Shown here: piece by piece, positions 34,144 through 40,737 of the stretch
How the letters are laid out: every line of letters begins with the position of its first letter
Numbering within the stretch: position 1 is the stretch's first letter
Origin: Robiginitalea biformata HTCC2501
GTDB lineage: Bacteria; Bacteroidota; Bacteroidia; Flavobacteriales; Flavobacteriaceae
Length of the DNA stretch: 64,000 bases
Direction: 5' to 3'
NCBI RefSeq assembly: GCF_000024125.1
Contig: NC_013222.1
Span: 3,055,501 to 3,119,500, forward strand
Position numbers and translations under genes: made by a program
The notes under the pieces: generated by a model
Told to the model about the DNA's origin: nothing
Databases searched by the model: none
Seen by the model: the letters and a program-made list of their open reading frames with translations, nothing else

Positions 34144-34806
34144 TCAGGAAGTTACCTTTTCGATGGCAGCCGGTATTTCCTCCCCGCCGGAACTCATCTC
34201 GATTGTTTTCCCGTACGTCTTTTTATTGTCCAGGACCTGCAGGATGGTTTCGGCTACGGCCTCCCTGGGAATCTGGCTGCTCACCTTCCCTGGATCTGCG
34301 GACATGGTAACCTTGCCGGGCGAGTCTTCATCCGTCAATTGGACGGGTCTTAAGATGGTATAATTCAGTTGGCTCCTTTTCAGGGCCTCATCGGCGTAGT
34401 GCTTGGCGATGTAATAAGGCTTCATCCCGTCGGATTCGCCCCATGACGAGCGGTCATCGGCATGGGAGGCGCTCACCATCACAAAGCGTTTTACGCGATG
34501 CTTTTGAGCCGCCTCTATGGTTTTGATGGCCCCATCCAGGTCGATCTCCATGGTTTTGCCCGGACCCGTTTTCCCGCCTGAGCCAGCTGTAAACACCACG
34601 GCGTCATAGTTCTTAATGACATGCTCCAGGGCTTCGGGCGAATTTTCCAGGCTCTCTACTGCTACTTGGATGCCCTTATCCTCAAAATACGCGCGCTGCT
34701 CTTCCTTTCGGATAAAAGCGATTGGGTTATGCTTTTCTGAATTCTTGAGTTTATCGCAAACCATCCTGCCGATTTTTCCGTTGGCTCCTATAACTAATAC
34801 GTCCAT
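34144..34806 (-). CDS. Atypical short-chain dehydrogenase/NAD(P)-binding protein
   Basis: The 220-residue protein starts MDVLVIGANGKIGRMVCDKL, the GxxGxxG dinucleotide-binding motif of atypical SDR proteins (YwnB/NmrA-like). Further family segments are VKNYDAVVFTAGSGG-type strand 4 (YDAVVFTAGSGGKTG), RFVMVSASHADDRS and YYIAKHYADEALKRSQLNYT (modified YxxxK) then ILRPVQLTDE. Members are NAD(P)H-dependent reductases or redox sensors; the substrate is unknown. It is a monocistronic gene with a terminator at 34058. Confidence 0.9.
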   Translation of the reverse strand: MDVLVIGANGKIGRMVCDKLKNSEKHNPIAFIRKEEQRAYFEDKGIQVAVESLENSPEALEHVIKNYDAVVFTAGSGGKTGPGKTMEIDLDGAIKTIEAAQKHRVKRFVMVSASHADDRSSWGESDGMKPYYIAKHYADEALKRSQLNYTILRPVQLTDEDSPGKVTMSADPGKVSSQIPREAVAETILQVLDNKKTYGKTIEMSSGGEEIPAAIEKVTS

Positions 34807-34908
34807 TTCTTTCTTTTTTTAATAGTATCGCCATTTAATCCCGCCCCGGCAGGCTTTATCCATGAATCTTTTAATGGTTTTACTCCGGCAGTCGGGTAAA
34901 CCTGGCGG

Positions 34909-35054
34909 CTGGATTACGCTCGCTGGCACTCGCGTGATCCAGAGGTGGGGGGAACTGAAGCAAACCCCGACAGCGCTTGAATCACTGGATTACGCTCGCT
35001 GGCACTCGCGTGATCCAGAGGTGGGGGGAACTGAAGCAAACCCCGACAGCGCTT
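34909..35054. repeat. Tandem duplication of a 70-bp segment (period 76 bp)
   Basis: Positions 34909-34978 and 34985-35054 are identical (CTGGATTACGCTCGCTGG ... CCCCGACAGCGCTT), separated by six bases. Each copy carries the 30-bp palindrome also seen at 34099. The stretch 34807-35156 otherwise contains no convincing gene. Confidence 0.9.
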
Positions 35055-35064
35055 TGCGCTGCTC

Positions 35065-35126
35065 GGTTTTGTATTTCACGCCCCTTTGGAAAGCGAGCTC
35101 TCCGCGGGGCTTTGAAATACAAAACC
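35065..35126. repeat. Nested hairpin element beside tRNA-Pro(GGG)
   Basis: Perfect 14-bp arms GGTTTTGTATTTCA (35065-35078) and TGAAATACAAAACC (35113-35126) enclose an inner hairpin GGAAAGC-GA-GCTCTCC (35088-35103). The layout and the core AAAGCGAGCT match the element beside tRNA-Pro(CGG) at 4888-4950. Confidence 0.75.
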
Positions 35127-35150
35127 CCGACGGATTCTCCGTCGGGGTTT
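35122..35150 (-). terminator. Intrinsic terminator of tRNA-Pro(GGG)
   Basis: A 13-bp stem AAACCCCGACGGA/TCCGTCGGGGTTT has a 3-base loop. On the minus strand TTTTGTATTTC follows. It lies 6 bp beyond the tRNA 3' end and partly overlaps the arm of the nested hairpin. Confidence 0.85.
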
Positions 35151-35156
35151 GCTTCG

Positions 35157-35230
35157 TCGGGATGACTGGATTCGAACCAGCGACCACACGCACCCCATGC
35201 GTGTATTCTACCAGGCTGAACTACATCCCG
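35157..35230 (-). tRNA. tRNA-Pro (anticodon GGG)
   Basis: The 74-nt cloverleaf on the minus strand has acceptor CGGGATG (35224-35230) with CATCCCG (35158-35164) and discriminator A. The anticodon stem CACGC/GCGTG encloses ATGGGGT, so the anticodon is GGG (Pro). The T-arm is GCTGG-TTCGAAT-CCAGT. Its 5' end, not its 3' end, faces the prophage, so it is not a typical tRNA attachment site. Confidence 0.97.
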
Positions 35231-35422
35231 AATGGTCCTATTTTATAAGGGGTGCAAGAAACATACAAGTCTTATTGGATCCGCTAAAATTGATTATTTG
35301 CGAAAAAATTGCCCAAATTGATGCCTGGTAATTCAATTAACGAGGTGCAAATTTAATGTAGATAGGGGACATTTTTAAAATTTTCGGTCAGTAATTACGC
35401 CTTGATATACGCACAAATAGTC

Positions 35423-35449
35423 ACAACACATTAATTAACAATGTGTTGT
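35423..35449. promoter_or_regulatory. Perfect palindrome at the prophage edge, candidate operator
   Basis: ACAACACATT (35423-35432) and AATGTGTTGT (35440-35449) form a perfect 10-bp inverted repeat with a 7-bp spacer, just upstream of a possible plus-strand promoter. A dimeric regulator site or an attachment-site feature is possible. Confidence 0.4.
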
Positions 35450-35493
35450 TAATATCGAAATAGATTTATTTGCGAAACTTTGCAATAATTTCG

Positions 35494-35585
35494 TACATTC
35501 AACCTGACGCAGGGATGCGTTTCTTGTTCAAGTTTGGTTGGTTATTTGATTGACCCCCTTCGCTACTTCGAGGGGGGTTTTTCAT
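35494..35585 (+). ncRNA. Candidate small RNA at the prophage left edge
   Basis: A possible -7 box TAATTTCG (35486-35493) is followed by about 60 bp without a usable ORF and then a GC-rich hairpin (CCCCCTTCG ... CGAGGGGGG) with a T-run (35578-35582) on the plus strand. All neighbouring phage genes are on the minus strand. The -33 element is weak, so this is tentative. Confidence 0.35.
35553..35582 (+). terminator. Plus-strand intrinsic terminator at the prophage left edge
   Basis: ACCCCCTTCG pairs with CGAGGGGGGT (one bulge), followed by TTTTTC on the plus strand. On the minus strand no U-tract follows, so it fits a plus-strand transcript better than the phage late operon. Confidence 0.6.
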
Positions 35586-36001
35586 TTCAGGTATCTCCGC
35601 ATCGCGGTGGTCCAACCGAGATATGCACCTATCGCAACTCCGGCCACTCCAGCGGCCACTATCCATCCCCAGGGGAACGCCTGCCGATCTGTTTGCTTGT
35701 TCTTTTTCAGGCTCTCTATACGCCGATTAAGTTCTTCAACTTCCGACACCTCCGGGCATTCAGCCTCTACCGTTACCACCTGTCCGATCGTATCGTAGAC
35801 TACTTTTACCTCGGCCCCCCTTTCGCCTTTGTAGACTTCTATTCTTTTATTAGGCTTTCGGGGGATCTCAATAAATACTTTGTCGCCCGGGGCTTTTCGG
35901 GTAATGGTGGATGTTTCAAAAACCTTGATGCGTTCTTTGTTGGTTTCCACCTTCCGGGAGCCGCAAGAAGCTAAGAGTAATATGAGTAGAAGCCACCGCA
36001 T
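35582..36001 (-). CDS. Candidate unimolecular spanin (u-spanin)
   Basis: The 139-residue protein begins with a lipobox (MRWLLLILLLASC, Cys13) and has a transmembrane helix near its C-terminus (FPWGWIVAAGVAGVAIGAYL, ~107-127) with a short basic tail (RRYLK). The part between is beta-strand-like with a short coiled coil (VEELNRRIESLKKNK). A lipoprotein with a C-terminal membrane anchor is the hallmark of u-spanins such as T1 gp11 (about 134 residues), which fuse outer and inner membranes at lysis. It is the last gene of the lysis cassette, abutting the endolysin gene. Assignment is by topology and position. Confidence 0.65.
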   Translation of the reverse strand: MRWLLLILLLASCGSRKVETNKERIKVFETSTITRKAPGDKVFIEIPRKPNKRIEVYKGERGAEVKVVYDTIGQVVTVEAECPEVSEVEELNRRIESLKKNKQTDRQAFPWGWIVAAGVAGVAIGAYLGWTTAMRRYLK

Positions 36002-36354
36002 CAGTAGACCCAGATTACTTCCTGTGGTTTGTCCGGGTCATTGTCCACGTGAATAAATGTGGATGCAATCCCAATACGGGTAAACCCGGCCACCTGTAAG
36101 GATTTGATGATGTTGTACCGGCTCACGGAATCCCGGCAGGCGATATCCGCAGCAAACCCGCGAGTATGCGCAGAGCCATCTACGCCCCCTACCCGGTCAT
36201 TATACTGAGGGGTTCGATACCCGGAGGTAATTACAAAAGGGATATCCGCAACCTCCCGGGCCTTGTCCAGCATTTTAAGAAAGCCTAGGTCCATCTTCAT
36301 GCCGGATCCTGGGGAGTCCGGGCTGTCAAATTCAAATGTCGAAAAGTATTTCAT
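36001..36354 (-). CDS. Endolysin: peptidase M15-type (D-Ala-D-Ala carboxypeptidase-like)
   Basis: The 117-residue protein carries the M15 zinc-peptidase signatures: ITSGYRTPQYNDRVGG, GSAHTRGFAADIACRD (zinc ligands His and Asp) and the C-terminal FIHVDND (third zinc ligand His). It lacks a signal peptide, so it would need a holin to reach the wall. It would cleave peptidoglycan cross-links. It overlaps the upstream gene by 4 bp (ATGA). Confidence 0.92.
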   Translation of the reverse strand: MKYFSTFEFDSPDSPGSGMKMDLGFLKMLDKAREVADIPFVITSGYRTPQYNDRVGGVDGSAHTRGFAADIACRDSVSRYNIIKSLQVAGFTRIGIASTFIHVDNDPDKPQEVIWVY

Positions 36355-36584
36355 TTGTGCGATAGTTCACGCTCCCAGTCTGCCCGAAGACCTCCGACCT
36401 CCAGATCGGTATAACTGCGAGCCTCTTGTTCTACTTCCTTTATCCGGGTCCTGAGTTCGTCGATTTCCTTTTCCCGCTCGTGCATACCCTTGACTGTGTA
36501 CCCGGCGAAATACGCCCCGGAGCACAGGGAAACCACAATAGATCCGAAAATTGCAATGGTTCGCCAATCAACTGCTTTTTTCAT
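36351..36584 (-). CDS. Small membrane protein with coiled coil, lysis cassette
   Basis: The product (77 residues from the ATG at 36584; an ATG three codons upstream is also possible) has one transmembrane helix (WRTIAIFGSIVVSLCSGAYF) and a charged coiled coil (REKEIDELRTRIKEVEQEAR). This resembles inner-membrane spanin (Rz-like) subunits or holin accessory proteins. It overlaps the genes on both sides by a few bases. With a u-spanin candidate also present, an Rz role would be redundant, so its function stays open. Confidence 0.75.
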   Translation of the reverse strand: MKKAVDWRTIAIFGSIVVSLCSGAYFAGYTVKGMHEREKEIDELRTRIKEVEQEARSYTDLEVGGLRADWERELSHK

Positions 36585-37180
36585 AATTCCCAATCATCTT
36601 TACTTAGATCCATCCCATAGATGTAGGTCAGCCCGCCTTCATCGTTTCGCCACTTGACAACCGGAACAGACCCACCCCCAGGGGTTAAATCATCTGCCTC
36701 AATCGGTGTTCGGGACCGGTACGCCGCCCAATCGCTTTTGTGCCATGAAGCTGCAATCTCCGGGGCCACCTCCTCTTTGTCCACTCTACCCAGGGTTGCG
36801 ATCCGGTCGGTGTCGTACTTGCGCTCATAGGCTTTGTTGAAGTACACCCGCTTGAAATTTCGAGACAGTGGGTCATATAGCTTTATCCAAACCGGAAACG
36901 GAAGGTCATCCAGATCCCGGGAGTCATTTACGATACGAGAAAGAACATTTTTTATGCGGGCGTCAAGCAAATAGTTTTCAGTTCGTAGGCTATCCACTTG
37001 GCGAGTACGGGCTTCCAATCGTTCGTCCAATACATCCTTTTGCGCCTGGGCCTGTACCCTGAGCGTATCATTACGGAATGCCTTGAAACTGGCAAACAGC
37101 AAACTGACGTAAATTCCTACATCTTTCGCAAAGCGCAGTATTCGTTTTCGGTAGTCTGGGGGAAGGGCAAATGGAATCAA
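36581..37180 (-). CDS. Membrane-anchored coiled-coil protein with a PAS-like domain
   Basis: The 199-residue protein has an N-terminal hydrophobic segment (ILRFAKDVGIYVSLLFASF, ~14-32) and a coiled coil to about residue 85 (DERLEARTRQVDSLRTENYL). A C-terminal region then reads like a PAS fold: FPVWIKLYDPLSRNFKRVYF, NKAYERKY, LGRVDKEEVAPEIAASWHKS, SRTPIEADD, and VKWRNDEGGLTYIYGMDLS. The order WIK-NKAYE-GxxDxEV-D-TPIE-K-YIYGxDLS follows the usual PAS pattern. It sits among lysis genes. A sensory role in lysis timing is speculative. Confidence 0.75.
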   Translation of the reverse strand: MIPFALPPDYRKRILRFAKDVGIYVSLLFASFKAFRNDTLRVQAQAQKDVLDERLEARTRQVDSLRTENYLLDARIKNVLSRIVNDSRDLDDLPFPVWIKLYDPLSRNFKRVYFNKAYERKYDTDRIATLGRVDKEEVAPEIAASWHKSDWAAYRSRTPIEADDLTPGGGSVPVVKWRNDEGGLTYIYGMDLSKDDWEL

Positions 37181-37183
37181 GGC

Positions 37184-37261
37184 TCACGACTTAAAAATTT
37201 CCTGGAATTCCGTGACAATCCACCAGAGGGAATAAATCGCTATGATGATCCAGATAATCAT
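37184..37261 (-). CDS. 25-residue single-pass membrane peptide
   Basis: The ATG at 37261 overlaps the stop codon of the upstream gene (ATGA) and opens a 25-codon frame starting MIIWIIIAIYSLWWIVTEFQ, almost all of it one transmembrane helix with a short charged end. It is followed after 3 bp by the PAS-like gene. The coupling and spacing suggest a translated lysis-cassette micropeptide (holin or antiholin-like), not proven. Confidence 0.55.
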   Translation of the reverse strand: MIIWIIIAIYSLWWIVTEFQEIFKS

Positions 37262-37491
37262 TTCCTTCCCGCTACACGTTTCGCCGTGGACACCACCAGG
37301 CTTTTCAGCTCTGCAGGGACAAACATTGCCATAAAAGCCATCCCGAAAACTACCAGGTCGTGCCAAGTCCATTCAATGGGCTGATCGAATATGTAATACG
37401 CTACAGCCCGATACCCCTGCGCCAAGAAAATGCACAGGGCAATAAACCACAGGATCGACGCGCCAATGTTTTTTAACTTCTCGCTACTCAT
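37258..37491 (-). CDS. Holin-like small membrane protein
   Basis: Starting at the ATG at 37491 (overlapping the preceding stop, ATGA), the 77-residue product has two transmembrane helices (NIGASILWFIALCIFLAQGY and HDLVVFGMAFMAMFVPAEL) and a basic C-terminus (STAKRVAGRK), the pattern of class II holins. It lies next to the endolysin and spanin genes. Longer upstream versions of the frame are out of step with the neighbouring gene and unlikely. Confidence 0.7.
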   Translation of the reverse strand: MSSEKLKNIGASILWFIALCIFLAQGYRAVAYYIFDQPIEWTWHDLVVFGMAFMAMFVPAELKSLVVSTAKRVAGRK

Positions 37492-38042
37492 TTCTTTAAT
37501 TTTGTCGTTAATAATACCCAAGCGATAACCGGCACCGCCGCAATCATCTCGCCCTCCGCGATGGTGTGATCCCACCAAAAGGCTGAGATAAACCCGCCAA
37601 TCCCGACTACGGCTCCCAGTACGGCGAGAAACCGTCCTACTTTGGTTTCAGGATAGAACAAAAGGTTCAAATACACCGATGCAATGGCAAGGCCCGTAAA
37701 TATGAGGTGCGCGGTTTGCACCCAGGAGGTGGGGCTGTTCACTCCAAAGATGAGCACCCCGGCAAATAGGATGGCGGTCGCTGCGCACAGGTGCCGATTG
37801 CGGACCCACTTGATGCGAAATAGGTTCAGGATAAACAGGCCCTTCCCGGCCAGGGGGTGTGCCATGGAGCGGATGGTGAACGTGGCCACAATTCCAATCA
37901 GGGTTGCATTTAGCCAGGGTTCATTCGCAGTTGCATGGTTCTGGCTCCAGCTCTCGGCCAGTTTCAGGACAACCATGACCAGGATTCCCAGGCTTGAAAG
38001 CCCAATCCAAAAGCGCGTCCAGTTGTAGGCAAGTTTTTCCAT
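37488..38042 (-). CDS. Phage multi-pass membrane protein, function unknown
   Basis: The 184-residue protein has about six hydrophobic helices (e.g. WIGLSSLGILVMVVLKLAES, ATAILFAGVLIFGVNS, FLAVLGAVVGIGGFISAFWW, MIAAVPVIAWVLLTT). It starts directly at the stop of the 715-residue fibre-region gene and overlaps the holin-like gene by 4 bp. It may be a holin-type or superinfection-exclusion membrane protein; nothing in the sequence decides this. Confidence 0.8.
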   Translation of the reverse strand: MEKLAYNWTRFWIGLSSLGILVMVVLKLAESWSQNHATANEPWLNATLIGIVATFTIRSMAHPLAGKGLFILNLFRIKWVRNRHLCAATAILFAGVLIFGVNSPTSWVQTAHLIFTGLAIASVYLNLLFYPETKVGRFLAVLGAVVGIGGFISAFWWDHTIAEGEMIAAVPVIAWVLLTTKLKK

Positions 38043-40189
38043 CAGTTTATTACAAATTTGACAGCCCCTGAATTGCCGCGCGCGCTTCCAATAAGCGAAG
38101 GGTTTACAACAACCCAGTTCATTGTCGCTGCCAGCGTGGTGAAAGTTCTGTTGAAAGCCGCTATTGCGTTTCCCGCGGCGTCTTCTCCGATGATATTGTA
38201 ATTGTAAAGCGTTCCAGGGGACAGCGCCGGGGGATTGATACCCGCCCCTATGGTTTGACTGTGCCGGTCCAGAAATTGCGAGGATAGAACGGTTGTCGTG
38301 CCATATCCGGTAGTCAGTCCGTACTCAATCTGCCCCGTGGCTCCCTCATCCAGATCCCAGGTTATTCGGGCCGATGTCTGGGTTATCTGATCCACCGTTA
38401 CCGATGTGACTGTTGGAGCCGTTACGTCACCCCCTCCTGTGTACGGGATTTCGTCACCGTGCAAAGTATTTTGTTCGATCACATAGGCCTCCGGGTGGTT
38501 GGTGCTTCCCGAGGTGGGAACAAAAAGGTTTGCAAATACTTTGGTCAGGTCGATGTTCCCGGAGGCAAACGGCCGGGCAATAATTTTCGTCCCTCCGTTA
38601 TTTGTTTGGCTTGATTTGGTACCTGTCGTGTTGTGGTTGGTCCAGAATCTCACAAGAGCGTTCTCACCCCGATCTTCGCAGCTTTCATCGAGTTGCATCG
38701 ACCAAATTTTATTGAAAAACCGGGTTTCCTCATTGCCGTTAGGAAACGAGTTGGTGGGCTTTGAAACGTCCATAACCGCCCATCCTTCGTTTAAATAGTG
38801 TTGCGCTCCGATATGGGATATTTCTGCGGCATTGGCTATCTGAGAAACCATGTCAATATGAACACCCGCCTTTGGTCCTTCTATGGGGATCATAATTACG
38901 TCCCCGCCTTTTCTTCCAATGATTACGCAATTTCCCTGGATTGATATCCCCAAATCAGCATGCCCCATATAGTCTGATGGCGATGTGCCGCCAGCTGTGG
39001 ATCCTTCAAAATTTCCTAGGTAAGCCCCATCAGAAACCCGATAAACATGGATAGCAGCCCCAGAACCCGAACCCTGGTCGTTATTAAACATCACGTGATC
39101 GCCTTTGGGGCAGACATCAAACTGTCCGTTTCCAATAATAAATCCAGTTGGCGGCGTAAAGGTTCGCTCTACCACGTTATCAACCAAATCGTATAGAACA
39201 CCTAGAGGTTGGTGATTATACGGGTCATTTGCTCCAGAGGAATATGTTTCAAATGCCACATACCGCATATCCCAAGAGAATCGGTTCTCGCCAGTCCTGG
39301 TAATTCCTCCTGTTCCGTTCCCGGCTACTCTCGGAGAAGAAGTGTAAATCGAAGTCGCTGATCCGTTGTTGTACCGTTCAAAATTCGGAGAAGGCGAAGT
39401 GCCGTAAGTGTCGTAGAAAACCGTATCGGACGGGGTTAAGAGTTCAGTGGGCAGATACACATCGAAAAAGGTGTTATTAATTACACTATAAGAATCATCA
39501 TCCACTCGCAAAACCACTTTGCCGTCCTGCTCGTGGGGGCGAATAAACTCGTAGCCGTCTGTCATTCTCGCTACTCGCAATTGTTTGGGGTATCCCATTG
39601 AAATGCGGCGGTCGTTGCCGTCCCTGGTCCTGGACGTTATCCGCCTTTGGCGGGTTCCCCAGTAGTTTGTGAACCAGTTAAAATCCCCTGGGTCGGAAAT
39701 CTGAATATCTGCCCAGTTGGTCAGTTCGTAGGTGGTTGTCTCAATCGGATAAAGCCCTGTCCGTACAGGTAGTTGGTAGGAATAGGTGGTGTTGTATGCG
39801 GTATTTGTCGCTCCGTTGGCGTGGATACGAATACGGTACCTGGTATCTGCGGTGAGCCCGTAAATAACGGCTGTGGTTCCGGTGATGCACACCTTTGGCG
39901 TAGTCGACCCGCCTGCCGGGGTGTCGTTGGTGCAGTCAACCGTAGGAGAAGAAAACCCTGTCGTGTTTGAACTGGGCAGATAGTACCCGAAAGTGTCGGC
40001 TACAGATTTTATCTCAACCTCATAGCTAGTAGCACCGGCCACCGATTCCCAGGCAATTTCCACGTGGTTTAGCCGCTCGGCTGTTCTGCGAAGCTGGCTC
40101 CATGGACCCGTGTAGACTTTCCCGGTATATCCGCTGCTTTGGGCGGCTGCCGAGAAGGATAAAAGCAATATGGGAACGAGGTACTTCAA
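38042..40189 (-). CDS. Exported fibre-region protein: FN3-like ends flanking a beta-propeller-like centre
   Basis: The 715-residue protein has a Sec signal peptide (MKYLVPILLLSFSAAAQ). A fibronectin-III-like domain follows (HVEIAWESVAGATSYEVEIK ... LTADTRYRIRIHANGA). The large central region has repeated beta-strand blocks resembling a propeller (FSWDMRYVAFETYSS, FDVCPKGDHVMFNND, GISIQGNCVIIGRKGGDVIM, EGWAVMDVSKP). A second FN3-like domain lies near 595-690 (QTSARITWDLDEGATGQIEY). It lies between two other signal-bearing genes and the lysis cassette, where host-range proteins usually lie. Confidence 0.75.
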   Translation of the reverse strand: MKYLVPILLLSFSAAAQSSGYTGKVYTGPWSQLRRTAERLNHVEIAWESVAGATSYEVEIKSVADTFGYYLPSSNTTGFSSPTVDCTNDTPAGGSTTPKVCITGTTAVIYGLTADTRYRIRIHANGATNTAYNTTYSYQLPVRTGLYPIETTTYELTNWADIQISDPGDFNWFTNYWGTRQRRITSRTRDGNDRRISMGYPKQLRVARMTDGYEFIRPHEQDGKVVLRVDDDSYSVINNTFFDVYLPTELLTPSDTVFYDTYGTSPSPNFERYNNGSATSIYTSSPRVAGNGTGGITRTGENRFSWDMRYVAFETYSSGANDPYNHQPLGVLYDLVDNVVERTFTPPTGFIIGNGQFDVCPKGDHVMFNNDQGSGSGAAIHVYRVSDGAYLGNFEGSTAGGTSPSDYMGHADLGISIQGNCVIIGRKGGDVIMIPIEGPKAGVHIDMVSQIANAAEISHIGAQHYLNEGWAVMDVSKPTNSFPNGNEETRFFNKIWSMQLDESCEDRGENALVRFWTNHNTTGTKSSQTNNGGTKIIARPFASGNIDLTKVFANLFVPTSGSTNHPEAYVIEQNTLHGDEIPYTGGGDVTAPTVTSVTVDQITQTSARITWDLDEGATGQIEYGLTTGYGTTTVLSSQFLDRHSQTIGAGINPPALSPGTLYNYNIIGEDAAGNAIAAFNRTFTTLAATMNWVVVNPSLIGSARGNSGAVKFVIN

Positions 40190-40737
40190 TTATTTTTTGT
40201 TAAAACGATGTTGTCAATTCCGATTTGGTCGTTCAAATTCGCTGCGCTGAGTAATGCCACCCTTAGTTCGGGGTTGTCTACGGTTGCGGTCGCTCGAAGC
40301 GAGGTGTCCGTTATCCACCCTCCGCTCGACGTGTTGAAGTTGTCGGTTACGTCCCACCCTAAACCGCTGGGCAGGGCGATGGTAAAGGCGTTGCCAACTA
40401 TTTCGTTGTAATCAATTGACACTGTGATGTCGTCCCCGGTTAAAACTCCCACTAAAGTGATGGAGGCGTTTTCGGTCCCCAGTCCGCTGGCTGTATTTTT
40501 ATTGAACAGGAGGTAGTAGGTTCCGTTTGTGGGTGTGGGAGAGGTTTCACTTGTCACTGTCACATCCCCCCCGGCGTTTCCGGTATTGGCCGTTCCGTTG
40601 ACCTCGTTCACGGGATCGGCGGCGTTCTGTCCGTCAAAAATTGCGGTAGGTGCCCCTTGTTGCAATGAAGCCAAAAGCATCTTGGACTGGCCGGATGCAG
40701 TCAAACAGGTAAACAGCAATATGAAAAATATTCTCAT
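40186..40737 (-). CDS. Exported beta-rich fibre-region protein
   Basis: The 183-residue protein begins with a Sec signal peptide (MRIFFILLFTCLTASGQ). The mature part is one Asn/Thr/Gly-rich beta-sandwich-like domain (DVTVTSETSPTPTNGTYYLL, FTIALPSGLGWDVTDNFNTS) resembling carbohydrate-binding or jelly-roll modules, without recognisable catalytic residues. It overlaps both neighbours by 4 bp, so the three exported proteins are co-translated. Confidence 0.75.
   Translation of the reverse strand: MRIFFILLFTCLTASGQSKMLLASLQQGAPTAIFDGQNAADPVNEVNGTANTGNAGGDVTVTSETSPTPTNGTYYLLFNKNTASGLGTENASITLVGVLTGDDITVSIDYNEIVGNAFTIALPSGLGWDVTDNFNTSSGGWITDTSLRATATVDNPELRVALLSAANLNDQIGIDNIVLTKNN

Noticed and set aside
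35157..35230. tRNA-Pro(GGG) as the prophage attachment site
   Set aside because: Integration duplicates tRNA 3' ends, but here the 5' end faces the prophage and no partial tRNA copy is seen on the phage side; the right end is out of view.
37262..37372. Longer start for the 25-residue membrane peptide
   Set aside because: The added residues (MDLARPGSF...) overlap the holin-like gene in another frame; the ATG at 37261 has the ATGA coupling.
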